Positions 1 to 8,673 of a stretch of 64,000 nucleotides of DNA are shown here, in pieces; positions within the stretch are counted from its first letter, which is position 1; the number at the start of each line of letters is the position of its first letter. The stretch lies in assembly GCA_937980645.1 (NCBI GenBank), contig CALJPQ010000002.1, positions 124,001 through 188,000 on the forward strand. The letters run 5' to 3'. The stretch comes from an uncultured Saprospiraceae bacterium (GTDB taxonomy: Bacteria > Bacteroidota > Bacteroidia > Chitinophagales > Saprospiraceae). The translations under genes were made by a program, and so were the position numbers. The notes below the pieces were generated by a model. It was not told the DNA's origin. It saw only the letters and a list, made by a program, of their open reading frames with translations, and ran no database searches.

Positions 1-13
1 ACGCGCAAAATAA
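1..13 (+). CDS. rpsQ: possible 3' end of rpsQ (ribosomal protein S17)
   Basis: The reading frame starting at base 2 reads Arg-Ala-Lys and then TAA at 11-13. In the conserved spc operon the gene immediately before rplN is rpsQ, and S17 proteins often end in a short basic tail of this kind. Only three codons are visible, so the call rests on gene order alone. Confidence 0.35.
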
Positions 14-64
14 CCTTCGGCAAACAGCCCTCCTGCCTGTTCACCGATAAAAGATATATCAACC

Positions 65-430
65 ATGATCCAGCAAGAATCTCGTCTGAACGTAGCCGAC
101 AACTCCGGCGCTAAAGAGGTGCTGTGCATCCGCGTACTCGGAAGCACCGGGCAACGCTATGCCAGTGTAGGCGATAAAATCGTGGTAACCGTCAAAGACG
201 CCACGCCCGGCGGCATCAAGAAAGGCACCGTCTCCAAAGCCGTCATCGTTCGTACGCGCAAGGAAGTGCGTCGCAAAGATGGCTCCTACATTCGCTTCGA
301 CGACAATGCCGTGGTGCTCCTCAACGCTGCCGACGAGCCGCGCGGTACCCGCATCTTCGGCCCGGTAGCCCGCGAATTACGCGATAAAGACTACGGCCGT
401 ATCATTTCGCTGGCGCCAGAAGTGCTCTAA
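65..430 (+). CDS. rplN: 50S ribosomal protein L14
   Basis: L14 of the large subunit, which sits near the 30S interface and contacts L19. The 121-residue product has the usual family length (about 122) and carries the L14 signature around residues 58-88: the [20 protein letters not shown] segment followed by VVLLN. The ATG at 65 gives the standard MIQQES N-terminus. It is the first complete gene of a plus-strand ribosomal run that matches the bacterial spc operon order. The next gene, rplX, starts 23 bases downstream. Confidence 0.98.
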   Translation: MIQQESRLNVADNSGAKEVLCIRVLGSTGQRYASVGDKIVVTVKDATPGGIKKGTVSKAVIVRTRKEVRRKDGSYIRFDDNAVVLLNAADEPRGTRIFGPVARELRDKDYGRIISLAPEVL

Positions 431-453
431 ACACCTACAACTGTTGAAGAAAG

Positions 454-795
454 ATGGCAACGAAATCAAATACCAAACGCCACAAGCCCAAACTCCACAT
501 CCGCACGGGCGATACCGTGATGGTCATTGCGGGCGATGATAAAGGCAAAACAGGCACGGTGCTCCAGGTCTTTCCCGACCAAATGCGCGCCATTGTCGAA
601 GATGTCAATATCGTGTACAAGCACGTGAAAGCCACCGCTGAGCAAGAAGGCGGTATCCAGCAAATGCCGGCTCCGATACATGTGTCTAATTTGATGCTCC
701 TTGATCCCAAAACGGGTGAGCCTACACGCATCGGTCGCCGCATGGAAAACGGCGTGCGGGTGCGCTATTCTAAAAAAACGGGTAATATCATCTAA
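454..795 (+). CDS. rplX: 50S ribosomal protein L24
   Basis: L24, an early-assembly protein that nucleates 23S rRNA folding. The 113-residue protein has a KOW motif near residues 15-45 ([19 protein letters not shown]) and the L24 motif with NIVYKHVK. It begins after a short basic tail, as is common in Bacteroidota. It lies between rplN and rplE, with only two bases between its TAA and the rplE ATG, so the two are probably translationally coupled. Confidence 0.98.
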   Translation: MATKSNTKRHKPKLHIRTGDTVMVIAGDDKGKTGTVLQVFPDQMRAIVEDVNIVYKHVKATAEQEGGIQQMPAPIHVSNLMLLDPKTGEPTRIGRRMENGVRVRYSKKTGNII

Positions 796-797
796 AG

Positions 798-1346
798 ATG
801 GCATACGTAGTTCGTCTCAAAGAAAAATACCGCACCGAGGTGGTACCGGCGCTTATGCAGCAATTTGGCTACAAGAGCGTGATGCAAGCCCCTCGCTTAG
901 TCAAAATATGCCTCAACCAGGGCGTAGGTGAAGCCACTGGCGACAAGAAGCTCATAGACAACGCTGTGGCTGAAATGACCATGATCGCCGGACAAAAGGC
1001 CGTTCCTACGCGCGCTCGCCGTTCGGTGTCGAACTTCAAACTGCGCGAAGGCATGCCCATCGGCGTGCGCGTTACACTGCGCGGCGATCGCATGTACGAA
1101 TTCCTCGATCGCCTCATCCATGTGGCATTGCCCCGCGTGCGCGACTTCCGAGGCATTAACGACAAGTCCTTCGACGGACGCGGCAACTACAACATGGGCC
1201 TGTCTGAGCAAATCGTCTTCCCGGAGATTGACTTAGAAAAGGTATCGCGCGTCAGCGGCATGGACATTACGTTCGTTACCACAGCTAAAACCGACGCCGA
1301 AGCGCTGGCCTTACTCAAAGCCTTGGGCCTGCCTTTCAAAAAATAA
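798..1346 (+). CDS. rplE: 50S ribosomal protein L5
   Basis: L5 binds 5S rRNA and forms part of the central protuberance. The 182 residues match the family length. Visible signatures are [11 protein letters not shown] near residue 33, the [19 protein letters not shown] stretch near residue 70, and [19 protein letters not shown] near residue 115. The ATG is two bases after the rplX stop. Downstream, rpsN follows after 40 bases. Confidence 0.98.
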   Translation: MAYVVRLKEKYRTEVVPALMQQFGYKSVMQAPRLVKICLNQGVGEATGDKKLIDNAVAEMTMIAGQKAVPTRARRSVSNFKLREGMPIGVRVTLRGDRMYEFLDRLIHVALPRVRDFRGINDKSFDGRGNYNMGLSEQIVFPEIDLEKVSRVSGMDITFVTTAKTDAEALALLKALGLPFKK

Positions 1347-1386
1347 ACCTCCAGTCCATCTACCAATCCACCGTATCGCATTCATC

Positions 1387-1656
1387 ATGGCAAAAAAATC
1401 CGTTATCGCTCGCGAACGCAAACGCGCCCGCCTTGTGGCTAAATACGCCGAGCTGCGCAAACGCCTCAAAGAAGCCGGCGACTACGAGGCGCTCGATAAA
1501 CTGCCGCGCAATGCCAGCCCGGTGCGCCAGCACAACCGCTGCATGCTCACCGGCCGTCCGAAAGGCTACATGCGCCGCTTTGGCCTCTGCAGAGTCAAGT
1601 TCCGCGAGATGGCTTTGGAAGGAAAAATCCCGGGCGTCACCAAAGCCTCCTGGTAA
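1387..1656 (+). CDS. rpsN: 30S ribosomal protein S14, zinc-free type
   Basis: S14 of the 30S head. The 89-residue protein contains [19 protein letters not shown] near residues 57-75, the S14 signature. The two cysteines are single, not the two CxxC pairs of the short zinc-binding form, so this is the C-minus, zinc-independent form. That agrees with the L36 encoded at 6878, which also lacks most zinc ligands. It lies at its usual place between rplE and rpsH. Confidence 0.98.
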   Translation: MAKKSVIARERKRARLVAKYAELRKRLKEAGDYEALDKLPRNASPVRQHNRCMLTGRPKGYMRRFGLCRVKFREMALEGKIPGVTKASW

Positions 1657-1708
1657 GCCAGACCGGTAAATCGCCTTTATTGTACAACCACTTAACTATC
1701 GCAAGTAT

Positions 1709-2119
1709 ATGCACGTTACCGATCCGATAGCAGATTACCTCACCCGCATTCGCAACGCGCAAATGGCGGGGCATCGCATCGTGGAGATACCGGCATCCAG
1801 GGTGAAAAAGCGCATCACCGAAATCCTGTACGACCAGGGTTATATCCTCAAATATGCCTTTGAAGATACCCATCCTGAATACAAGCAGGGCGTGATTAAA
1901 ATCGCCTTGAAATACGACCCCGTTACGAAAAAGCCCGTCATTCGCGAATTGGTGCGCGTCAGCCGCCCCGGCTTGCGCAAATTCGCTGGCGTCTCAGAAA
2001 TCCCGCGCATTATCAACGGCCTGGGCATCATGATCCTCTCCACCTCGAAAGGCGTGATGACCGACAAGCAAGCACGCGAACACAACGTAGGCGGAGAAAT
2101 GCTCTGCTATGTGTGCTGA
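1709..2119 (+). CDS. rpsH: 30S ribosomal protein S8
   Basis: S8 binds helix 21 of 16S rRNA and in model bacteria is the translational repressor of the spc operon. The 136-residue product starts MHVTDPIADYLTRIRNA and ends with the typical GIMILSTSKGVMTDKQAREH and GGEMLCYVC. The gene is in its canonical position. I did not identify the S8 operator that enterobacteria have near rplE. Confidence 0.98.
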   Translation: MHVTDPIADYLTRIRNAQMAGHRIVEIPASRVKKRITEILYDQGYILKYAFEDTHPEYKQGVIKIALKYDPVTKKPVIRELVRVSRPGLRKFAGVSEIPRIINGLGIMILSTSKGVMTDKQAREHNVGGEMLCYVC

Positions 2120-2155
2120 TAAAACGATATTTCTTCAACCTAACCATCACACGCC

Positions 2156-2716
2156 ATGTCCCGGATTGGTAAATTACCGATACCCTTGCCTCCCAAAGTG
2201 GAGGTAAACATCGCCTCCGATAATACGATCACGGTCAAAGGGCCTAAAGGCTCCCTGACGCGCAAGGTTGACCCCGATATTCAGGTCAAGGTAGAAGGCG
2301 GCCAGATAGTCGTTACCCGCCCAACCGATCAGAAGCGCCACCGTTCACTCCACGGCCTGTACCGCGCCCTTATCAACAACATGGTCAAAGGCGTGAGTGA
2401 AGGCTTCCAAAAAGAGATGCACATCGTCGGCGTGGGTTTTCGCGTAGAAAACCAGGGCAACTTAGTTACCTTTTCCCTTGGCTATTCACACCCCGTTGTC
2501 TTTGCCATTCCCTCCGAAATCAAGGTAACGACGGCCATGGAAAAGGGCGCTCCGCCCACTATTCGCTTGGAGTGCCACGACAATGAGCTGCTCGGTCAGG
2601 TATGCGCTAAAATACGCTCCTTCCGCAAGCCGGAGCCTTACAAGGGCAAGGGTATCATGTTCAAAGGCGAAGTAATCCGCCGCAAAGCTGGTAAGACCGC
2701 TGGCGGTAAAAAATAA
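2156..2716 (+). CDS. rplF: 50S ribosomal protein L6
   Basis: L6 lies near the factor-binding site of the large subunit. The 186-residue protein starts MSRIGKLPIPLP, has the two-fold repeated L6 fold, and carries the family signature RKPEPYKGKGIMF near residues 157-170. It ends with a basic GGKK tail. It sits between rpsH and rplR, as in the standard spc operon. Confidence 0.98.
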   Translation: MSRIGKLPIPLPPKVEVNIASDNTITVKGPKGSLTRKVDPDIQVKVEGGQIVVTRPTDQKRHRSLHGLYRALINNMVKGVSEGFQKEMHIVGVGFRVENQGNLVTFSLGYSHPVVFAIPSEIKVTTAMEKGAPPTIRLECHDNELLGQVCAKIRSFRKPEPYKGKGIMFKGEVIRRKAGKTAGGKK

Positions 2717-2775
2717 CGCAGCATAGGCTTAAACCTTCCCGGTCGGCAATCGGGATAAATGATAAGATATAAGCA

Positions 2776-3126
2776 ATGAAACGCACACGACAAGAAAATA
2801 GAAAGCGTATTCACCTGCGCATCCGTAAGAAGATCGCAGGCTCTCCAGAGCGCCCGCGCCTGAGCGTATACCGCTCTAACAAGGAAATTTATTGCCAAGT
2901 CATTGACGACACGCGTGGGCATACGCTGGCAGCGGCCTCTTCGCGTGAGTTAAATGGAGTCAGTGGCACCAAAACCGAGAAAGCACATCAGGTGGGTAAA
3001 CTCATTGCCGAAAAAGCCAAAGCTTGCGGCATCGAAGCCGTGGTTTTCGATCGCGGAGGCTATCTGTATCACGGACGTGTTAAAGCCCTGGCAGAGGGCG
3101 CACGCGAAGGAGGCCTTCAATTTTAA
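2776..3126 (+). CDS. rplR: 50S ribosomal protein L18
   Basis: L18 is a 5S rRNA-binding protein of the central protuberance. The 116-residue sequence has the family core [20 protein letters not shown] near residues 28-47 and ends [15 protein letters not shown], the usual L18 C-terminus. The basic N-terminus ([18 protein letters not shown]) fits rRNA binding. It is followed by rpsE after 41 bases. Confidence 0.98.
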   Translation: MKRTRQENRKRIHLRIRKKIAGSPERPRLSVYRSNKEIYCQVIDDTRGHTLAAASSRELNGVSGTKTEKAHQVGKLIAEKAKACGIEAVVFDRGGYLYHGRVKALAEGAREGGLQF

Positions 3127-3167
3127 CCTTTCTTATCAGGCACAACATTCAACGCGATAGCTCAAAA

Positions 3168-3689
3168 ATGGCGAAGCAAGAAATAGAAAAAGTAAAAGTT
3201 TCCGAGGTCTCCGAACTGAAGGAAAAGCTGGTAGCCCTCAACCGCGTGGCTAAAGTAACTAAAGGCGGTCGCACCTTTAGTTTCTCCGCCGTAGTGGTGC
3301 TGGGTGATGGCCAGGGCACCGTTGGGCACGGTCTGGGTAAAGCCCGTGAAGTGCAAGAGGCCATCGGCAAGGCCATAAAGGACGCAGAAAAGAACCTCAT
3401 CCGCGTCCCTATTATCAACGGTACCATCCCGCACGAGGCACATGGCAAGTACGGCGCCGGTCGCGTGTTTATCAAGCCTGCTGCTCACGGTACGGGGGTT
3501 ATCGCTGGTGGTGCCATGCGCGCTGTGTTGGAAATGGCCGGCGTGCAAGACGTATTAGCCAAAGCCATCGGCTCCTCTAACCCGCATAATGTGGTCAAAG
3601 CTACTATAGACGCTCTGCAAAGCTTGCGCAGCCCGGCCGAAGTAGCCCGCCAGCGCGGTATCTCTTTGGAAAAACTGTTCAACGGCTAA
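3168..3689 (+). CDS. rpsE: 30S ribosomal protein S5
   Basis: S5 contributes to decoding accuracy and lines the mRNA entry channel. The 173 residues include [20 protein letters not shown] near residues 26-45, the S5 double-stranded RNA-binding signature, then [13 protein letters not shown] and the C-terminal [15 protein letters not shown]. The start ATG is the first in frame. The next gene, rpmD, begins four bases after its stop, suggesting coupling. Confidence 0.98.
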   Translation: MAKQEIEKVKVSEVSELKEKLVALNRVAKVTKGGRTFSFSAVVVLGDGQGTVGHGLGKAREVQEAIGKAIKDAEKNLIRVPIINGTIPHEAHGKYGAGRVFIKPAAHGTGVIAGGAMRAVLEMAGVQDVLAKAIGSSNPHNVVKATIDALQSLRSPAEVARQRGISLEKLFNG

Positions 3690-3693
3690 AACC

Positions 3694-3873
3694 ATGAGCA
3701 AACTGAAAATCACCTTAGTGAAAAGCCCGATTGACCGCTCTAAGCGTCAAAAAGCTACCTTAGAGGCTCTGGGCTTTCGCAAAGTTCATCAAACGGTCGA
3801 ACACGAAGACACGCCGCAAATTCGCGGTATGCTTCGCAAAGTAGAGCACTTAGTGCAGGTACAGTCCAACTAA
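3694..3873 (+). CDS. rpmD: 50S ribosomal protein L30
   Basis: L30, a small protein present in many but not all bacteria. The 59-residue product begins [20 protein letters not shown] and contains the family segment [20 protein letters not shown] followed by [12 protein letters not shown]. The ATG lies four bases after the rpsE stop and the TAA is at 3871-3873. Position between rpsE and rplO is canonical. Confidence 0.97.
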   Translation: MSKLKITLVKSPIDRSKRQKATLEALGFRKVHQTVEHEDTPQIRGMLRKVEHLVQVQSN

Positions 3874-3901
3874 TCCGTAAATCTTCTTCGAGCAAAGAGC
3901 A

Positions 3902-4348
3902 ATGGAACTCGGAAATCTACGCCCGGCTCCCGGGTCAGTCAAAACGCGCAAGCGAATCGGTCGCGGCCCAGGCTCGGGTCTGGGTGGCACTTCCACGCGC
4001 GGCCATAAAGGCGATAAATCACGCAGTGGTGCCCGCCTGAAGCGCAACTTTGAAGGCGGGCAGACGCCCATGCAGCGCCGTTTGCCCAAGCGCGGTTTTA
4101 AGAACATCAACCGCGTGGACTACGTTGCCCTCAACCTCGATCGCCTGCAGCAATTGGCAGAGCAAACCGGCCAAACCACCTTCGACGTGCCGACGCTGGT
4201 TGCCTTGGGCGTTGCGCGCAACAGTGATAAAATAAAGGTGTTGGGCCGTGGTTCGCTGTCAGTCAAAGTGGACGTTACTGTCCACGCTATTTCGGCTACA
4301 GCCAAGAGTGCTATCGAAGCGCTTGGTGGCACCGTTCAAATCGTCTAA
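3902..4348 (+). CDS. rplO: 50S ribosomal protein L15
   Basis: L15 helps late 50S assembly. The 148-residue protein has the glycine- and arginine-rich N-terminal tail typical of L15 (KTRKRIGRGPGSGLGGTSTR then GHKGDKSRSG) and the core GQTPMQRRLPKRGFKN near residue 52. It immediately precedes secY, 15 bases away, as in most bacteria. Confidence 0.98.
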   Translation: MELGNLRPAPGSVKTRKRIGRGPGSGLGGTSTRGHKGDKSRSGARLKRNFEGGQTPMQRRLPKRGFKNINRVDYVALNLDRLQQLAEQTGQTTFDVPTLVALGVARNSDKIKVLGRGSLSVKVDVTVHAISATAKSAIEALGGTVQIV

Positions 4349-4363
4349 ACTCAGGTCTGGCGC

Positions 4364-5728
4364 ATGAAACTTTTCACCGTTATCAAGAATATCTGGAGCA
4401 TCCAGGAACTGCGCGAGCGGATATTGTTCACGCTTTTGCTGATACTGGTTTATCGCGTCGGTACCTTCATCGTTTTGCCGGGCGTAGTGCCTGCTGCATT
4501 AGAGCGCGCCGCTTCCAACCGCAGCGCCAATGATCTGTTAGGACTCATCAACGTCTTTACGGGCGGTGCCTTCGACAACGCGGCCATTTTCGCCCTTGGC
4601 GTCATGCCTTACATCACAGCGTCTATCATTGTACAGCTGCTGGGTTTCGCTATTCCTTACTTCCAGCGACTCCAGACGCGCGAAGGTGAAAGCGGTCGCA
4701 AGCGCCTCAATCAGATTACTCGCGTCCTGACGGTAGCCATCACTCTGGTGCAGGGCGGGGGGTATCTGCAGCTGGTTTCGAGCATTCCAGGGGCTATATC
4801 GCCCGATGTGCCGCAGGGTCTGTTCTGGTTCTCCAATATCATTATCCTGACCGCTGGCACCATTTTCTGCATGTGGCTGGGTGAGCGTATCACCGATAAG
4901 GGCATTGGCAACGGCATTTCGCTTATCATCATGGTGGGCATTATCGCTCGACTCCCGCAGGCGTTTGTCTTTGAATTCCAAAAGTTGTTTGGCGACAACC
5001 AGCTGCTCCTGTTCTTCGTCGAGCTGGCTTTCTTCTTCGCCATTGTCATGCTGACGATACTTGTTATTCAGGGCGTTCGCCGCATACCCATCCAGTTTGC
5101 CAAGCGCATGGTCGGTCGCACAGGTGGTGGTCTGCCGCAAGCCAGTGCGCGCGACTATCTGCCGCTGAAAGTCAACTCTGCTGGCGTGATGCCCATCATT
5201 TTCGCTCAGGCGCTCATGTTCCTTCCGGCTACAGCCCTTCAGTACTTTGCGGGTGCCGACGCACAAAACATGGGCCTGCGCACCTTTAACGACATCTACT
5301 CCTTTGGCTACAATGCGGTGTTTTTCATCCTTATCGTCGTATTCACGTACGTTTATACGGCGCTGATGATCAACCCGACCAACTATGCCGAATACCTCAA
5401 GCGCAATAACGGCTTCATTCCTGGTGTAAAACCTGGCGAAGCAACAGCAGCCTATATTGACACCATCATGACGCGCATCACTCTGCCGGGTGCTATCTTC
5501 CTCGGTGCTATTGGCATCCTCCCTTCGATAGCTGCTTCGCTGGGCGTCAACCAGCAATTCGCCCTCTTCTTCGGAGGTACCACGCTGCTCATCATGATTG
5601 GCGTCGCTTTGGATACGCTCCAGGTAGTGGAAAGCTATCTGCTCACGAAAAAGTACGATGGCCTGATTAAGTCGGGCCGCATCCAGGGTCGGGCAACGCA
5701 GGGACTTCAAATCGGTCAACCGCAATAA
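4364..5728 (+). CDS. secY: preprotein translocase subunit SecY
   Basis: SecY forms the protein-conducting channel of the Sec translocon in the inner membrane with SecE and SecG. The 454-residue protein has about ten hydrophobic segments. Family markers are GVMPYITASIIVQLL near residue 79, GERITDKGIGNGISLIIMVG near residue 172, and the cytoplasmic loop FAKRMVGRTGGGLPQ near residue 245. Its place after rplO is canonical. There is no adk between secY and map, unlike E. coli-type or Bacillus-type clusters. Confidence 0.98.
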   Translation: MKLFTVIKNIWSIQELRERILFTLLLILVYRVGTFIVLPGVVPAALERAASNRSANDLLGLINVFTGGAFDNAAIFALGVMPYITASIIVQLLGFAIPYFQRLQTREGESGRKRLNQITRVLTVAITLVQGGGYLQLVSSIPGAISPDVPQGLFWFSNIIILTAGTIFCMWLGERITDKGIGNGISLIIMVGIIARLPQAFVFEFQKLFGDNQLLLFFVELAFFFAIVMLTILVIQGVRRIPIQFAKRMVGRTGGGLPQASARDYLPLKVNSAGVMPIIFAQALMFLPATALQYFAGADAQNMGLRTFNDIYSFGYNAVFFILIVVFTYVYTALMINPTNYAEYLKRNNGFIPGVKPGEATAAYIDTIMTRITLPGAIFLGAIGILPSIAASLGVNQQFALFFGGTTLLIMIGVALDTLQVVESYLLTKKYDGLIKSGRIQGRATQGLQIGQPQ

Positions 5729-5743
5729 TTCGCTCCCGACCTC

Positions 5744-6610
5744 ATGGGCTTATTCGGCAGTGCAGCAAAAGGCAAAAAAATCTTCTACAAAACCGATGAG
5801 GAAGTGGAACTCATGCGTGCCGCTAACCTTATCGTATCCAAAACCTTAGCGTACGTAGCCACCCTGCTCAAGCCCGGCGTAACCGGAAAAGCCTTAGACC
5901 AAGCCGCCGAAACCTTTATCCGAGACCTCGGCGGGCGTCCCGCGTTCAAAGGCTATAATGGCTTTCCCGCCTCGCTGTGCATTTCCCACAACGACATCGT
6001 TGTGCACGGCATTCCAAGCAATCGCGAGTTTCAAGAGGACGACATCGTATCGGTGGACTGCGGGGTAGAGTGGCAGGGCTATTACGGAGATGCTGCCTTC
6101 ACCTTTGCCTTAGGCGCTGTCAGCGAGCCTGTTATGCAGCTGCTTGAGGTTACCTATGCAGCCCTGTATCGGGGCATCGAGCAAGCCGTCGTGGGCAAAC
6201 GCATCGGCGACATCTCCTTCGCAATTCAGTACTACTGCGAGCGTGAGCATCCCTATTCTGTTGTGCGTGAATTGGTCGGCCACGGTATCGGTCGCGCGCT
6301 GCATGAAGAACCGGAAATGCCCAATTACGGCAAGCGCGGCCAAGGATTGCTGCTGCAAAACGGCCTCACCTTAGCCATCGAACCTATGGTTAATATGGGG
6401 CGTCGCGAAGTCTATCAGGACGAAGACGGGTGGACCATCCATACCCAGGACGGAAAGCCCAGCGCCCACTACGAACACTCCGTTGTTGTGCGCAAAGGGA
6501 AGGCTGATATCCTTTCTACGCACGAGTTCATCCACGAGGCAATAAAAAATAATCCGCACCTGAAAACAATTTCACCAAAAAGTGCGACCTTTGCAGCCCA
6601 AAAAAATTGA
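5744..6610 (+). CDS. map: methionine aminopeptidase, type I
   Basis: Removes the initiator methionine from nascent proteins and needs two divalent metal ions. The 288-residue protein shows the five metal ligands of the pita-bread fold: Asp in SVDCGVEWQGYYGDAA (two), His in ELVGHGIGRALHEEP, Glu in LAIEPMVNMG, and Glu in SAHYEHSVVV. It is about 30 residues longer than the minimal enzyme, with a short N-terminal extension and a lysine-rich tail. It is co-transcribed with infA, whose ATG follows nine bases after its stop. Confidence 0.97.
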   Translation: MGLFGSAAKGKKIFYKTDEEVELMRAANLIVSKTLAYVATLLKPGVTGKALDQAAETFIRDLGGRPAFKGYNGFPASLCISHNDIVVHGIPSNREFQEDDIVSVDCGVEWQGYYGDAAFTFALGAVSEPVMQLLEVTYAALYRGIEQAVVGKRIGDISFAIQYYCEREHPYSVVRELVGHGIGRALHEEPEMPNYGKRGQGLLLQNGLTLAIEPMVNMGRREVYQDEDGWTIHTQDGKPSAHYEHSVVVRKGKADILSTHEFIHEAIKNNPHLKTISPKSATFAAQKN

Positions 6611-6619
6611 CGTCGGAGT

Positions 6620-6838
6620 ATGCCTAAAGATGATTTGATACGCCAGGATGGAGTGGTTACGGAAGCACTTGCAAATGCTTCTTTCCGCGTGCGTTTGGAA
6701 AATGACCACGTCATTTTGGCGACCATTTCGGGCAAAATGCGCATGCACTACATCCGCATCCTACCCGGCGACAAGGTTTCGGTCGAAATGTCGCCCTATG
6801 ACCTGACTCGCGGCCGCATCGTTTACCGCTACAAGTAA
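6620..6838 (+). CDS. infA: translation initiation factor IF-1
   Basis: IF-1 binds the ribosomal A site during initiation. The 72-residue protein is exactly family size and shows the S1/OB-fold sequence [20 protein letters not shown] near residues 19-38, followed by [20 protein letters not shown] and ending GRIVYRYK. It lies between map and rpmJ, the usual order. Confidence 0.98.
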   Translation: MPKDDLIRQDGVVTEALANASFRVRLENDHVILATISGKMRMHYIRILPGDKVSVEMSPYDLTRGRIVYRYK

Positions 6839-6866
6839 TTCGCCATCCAACAGTTACCTGAATAAG

Positions 6867-6872
6867 AAGGAG
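6867..6872 (+). promoter_or_regulatory. strong Shine-Dalgarno sequence before rpmJ
   Basis: AAGGAG lies five bases before the rpmJ ATG. Nearly all other starts in the window lack a recognisable Shine-Dalgarno sequence, as is typical for Bacteroidota, so this site stands out. Confidence 0.7.
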
Positions 6873-6877
6873 TTGTC

Positions 6878-6994
6878 ATGAAAGTCAAGCCGTCCGTTAA
6901 AAAGCGCTCCGCCGACTGCAAAATCGTGCGTCGGAAAGGCCGCATTTATGTCATTAATAAAAAGAACCCAAAGTTCAAACAGCGCCAGGGGTAA
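6878..6994 (+). CDS. rpmJ: 50S ribosomal protein L36, zinc-free type
   Basis: L36, the smallest ribosomal protein. The 38-residue product starts [20 protein letters not shown] and ends PKFKQRQG, the near-invariant L36 tail. The classic zinc ligands are Cys11, Cys14, Cys27 and His33. Here positions 11, 27 and 33 are Ser, Asn and Phe and only Cys14 remains, so the protein cannot bind zinc in the usual way. The gene has an unusually good Shine-Dalgarno sequence and lies between infA and rpsM. Confidence 0.97.
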   Translation: MKVKPSVKKRSADCKIVRRKGRIYVINKKNPKFKQRQG

Positions 6995-7067
6995 GCAACC
7001 CTGAAAAAGGCGTATTGGCAGGCTTTTAAAATCATACACCAACCATTCACGCAAAAAAATAACACGC

Positions 7068-7445
7068 ATGGCACGTATTGCTGGTGTGGATTTGCCACGA
7101 AATAAACGAGGACTCATCGGATTGACCTACATCTATGGCATAGGTCGTTCGACGGCTCAAGCCATCCTGGAAAAGGCCGGCATTGACATCAATACCAAAG
7201 TCGAGCAGTGGACCGACGAGAACATCAAGGCCATTTCGCGCATCATCGGCGATGAATACAAGACGGAAGGCCAGTTGCGCGCCGAGGTTCAGATGAACAT
7301 CAAGCGCTTGATGGACATCGGCTGCTACCGCGGTCTGCGTCATCGCAAAGGTTTACCTGTGCGTGGTCAGCGTACCCGCACGAACGCCCGCACGCGCAAA
7401 GGCAAGCGTAAAACGGTGGCTAACAAGAAAAAGGCAACGAAGTAA
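7068..7445 (+). CDS. rpsM: 30S ribosomal protein S13
   Basis: S13 of the 30S head, which contacts L5 and the P-site tRNA. The 125-residue product begins [20 protein letters not shown], has the helix-turn region [19 protein letters not shown], and the C-terminal motif [20 protein letters not shown] with a basic tail. It starts the alpha-operon part of the cluster. Confidence 0.98.
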   Translation: MARIAGVDLPRNKRGLIGLTYIYGIGRSTAQAILEKAGIDINTKVEQWTDENIKAISRIIGDEYKTEGQLRAEVQMNIKRLMDIGCYRGLRHRKGLPVRGQRTRTNARTRKGKRKTVANKKKATK

Positions 7446-7523
7446 TACCCAAATGAGCTGGGCTGTTGCAGCAAAAATCTGCTTGAAAGCCCTGTCTTAA
7501 TTATCCATACTACGTCTCTTCCA

Positions 7524-7916
7524 ATGGCAAAAGGTGCATCTAAAAAAGTCGTAAAGCGCAAGGTGAAAGTTACGCCGGAGGGCATGGCTTACATCCAGTC
7601 GAGCTTTAACAACATCATAGTAACCATCACGAACAAGCACGGCGATGTGATATCCTGGTCGTCAGCGGGCAAGTCAGGGTTTCGTGGTTCTAAAAAGAAC
7701 ACGCCCTACGCCGCTCAGGTGTCGGCCACGGATGCTGCCAAGACGGCTTTCGATGCCGGCGTGCGCACTGTCGAGATTTATGTGAAAGGCCCGGGTTCCG
7801 GTCGTGAGGCTGCTATCCGCGCTATTGACCAAGCAGGGCTGAAAGTATCGGTCATTCGCGATGTAACGCCGCTACCGCACAACGGCTGCCGCCCACCCAA
7901 ACGCCGCCGCGTGTAA
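7524..7916 (+). CDS. rpsK: 30S ribosomal protein S11
   Basis: S11 lies on the 30S platform near the Shine-Dalgarno duplex. The 130-residue protein contains [20 protein letters not shown] near residues 29-48, [14 protein letters not shown], and the S11 signature [20 protein letters not shown] at the C-terminus. It is preceded by a 78-base spacer and followed by rpsD. Confidence 0.98.
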   Translation: MAKGASKKVVKRKVKVTPEGMAYIQSSFNNIIVTITNKHGDVISWSSAGKSGFRGSKKNTPYAAQVSATDAAKTAFDAGVRTVEIYVKGPGSGREAAIRAIDQAGLKVSVIRDVTPLPHNGCRPPKRRRV

Positions 7917-7966
7917 ACACCACCTCCTATCATTCGCAAACTCACTGCCGTTAAGACAACTTAGCA

Positions 7967-8581
7967 ATGGCTCGTTATACTGGACCTGTTACCAAAAAAG
8001 CTCGCGCATTTGGCGACCCCATATTCGGATACGATAAAAGCTTTGAGCGCCGCAAGTATCCGCCCGGCCAACACGGCCTCAGCAAGCGCCGTAAAGCACG
8101 CTCCGACTACGCCCTTCAGCTGGCTGAAAAGCAGAAAGCAAAATACACCTATGGCATTCTGGAGCGCCAGTTCCGCCGCATCTTCCACAATGCTACCCGC
8201 CGCCACGGTGTAACGGGCGAAGTGTTACTCCAACTGTTGGAAGCGCGCTTAGACAACACCGTTTTCCGCTTGGGTATCGCTCCGACGCGCCGCGGTGCTC
8301 GTCAATTGGTTAGCCATCGCCACATTACGGTCAATGGCCACGTGGTCAACGTCCCGTCGTACACGCTGAAGCCTGGCGATGTGGTGGCCGTTCGCTCGCG
8401 CTCCAAAGGTCTGGACGTTATTACGACTCATGCAGGTGCCAAGACAAGTGATGTGCGCCGCTACCCGTGGCTCGAGTGGAACCCGGACAAAATGGAAGGT
8501 ATCTTCTTGACCTTCCCACAACGCGACCAGATACCGGAGAAAATCAACGAGCAACTCATCGTTGAACTTTACTCCAAGTAA
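7967..8581 (+). CDS. rpsD: 30S ribosomal protein S4
   Basis: S4 is a primary 16S rRNA-binding protein and in model bacteria represses the alpha operon. The 204-residue protein has the N-terminal motif [16 protein letters not shown], the S4 RNA-binding core [20 protein letters not shown] near residues 87-106, and [17 protein letters not shown]. The N-terminal domain has no zinc cysteines, so it belongs to the C-minus class, consistent with S14 and L36 in this genome. Confidence 0.98.
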   Translation: MARYTGPVTKKARAFGDPIFGYDKSFERRKYPPGQHGLSKRRKARSDYALQLAEKQKAKYTYGILERQFRRIFHNATRRHGVTGEVLLQLLEARLDNTVFRLGIAPTRRGARQLVSHRHITVNGHVVNVPSYTLKPGDVVAVRSRSKGLDVITTHAGAKTSDVRRYPWLEWNPDKMEGIFLTFPQRDQIPEKINEQLIVELYSK

Positions 8582-8582
8582 T

Positions 8583-8606
8583 CCGGCACCTATTTCGGGT
8601 TGCCGG
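8583..8606 (+). promoter_or_regulatory. stem-loop between rpsD and rpoA
   Basis: CCGGCA at 8583-8588 is complementary to TGCCGG at 8601-8606, with a 12-base loop that can be partly closed by CC/GG. It lies in the 92-base spacer before rpoA and is not followed by a T run, so it is not a standard terminator. It could be an RNA processing or regulatory hairpin. Confidence 0.35.
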
Positions 8607-8673
8607 CTGAACGGTAAGGCTACCGCTGGCTCTGCATCAATCACTATTTCAGCCTCTCACTCTCTGCGTCAAT

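Noticed and set aside
4538..5725. Long open frame on the minus strand across secY (395 codons)
   Set aside because: It is antisense to a fully conserved secY, has no recognisable domain and is rich in charged residues, as expected for the reverse of a membrane-protein gene.
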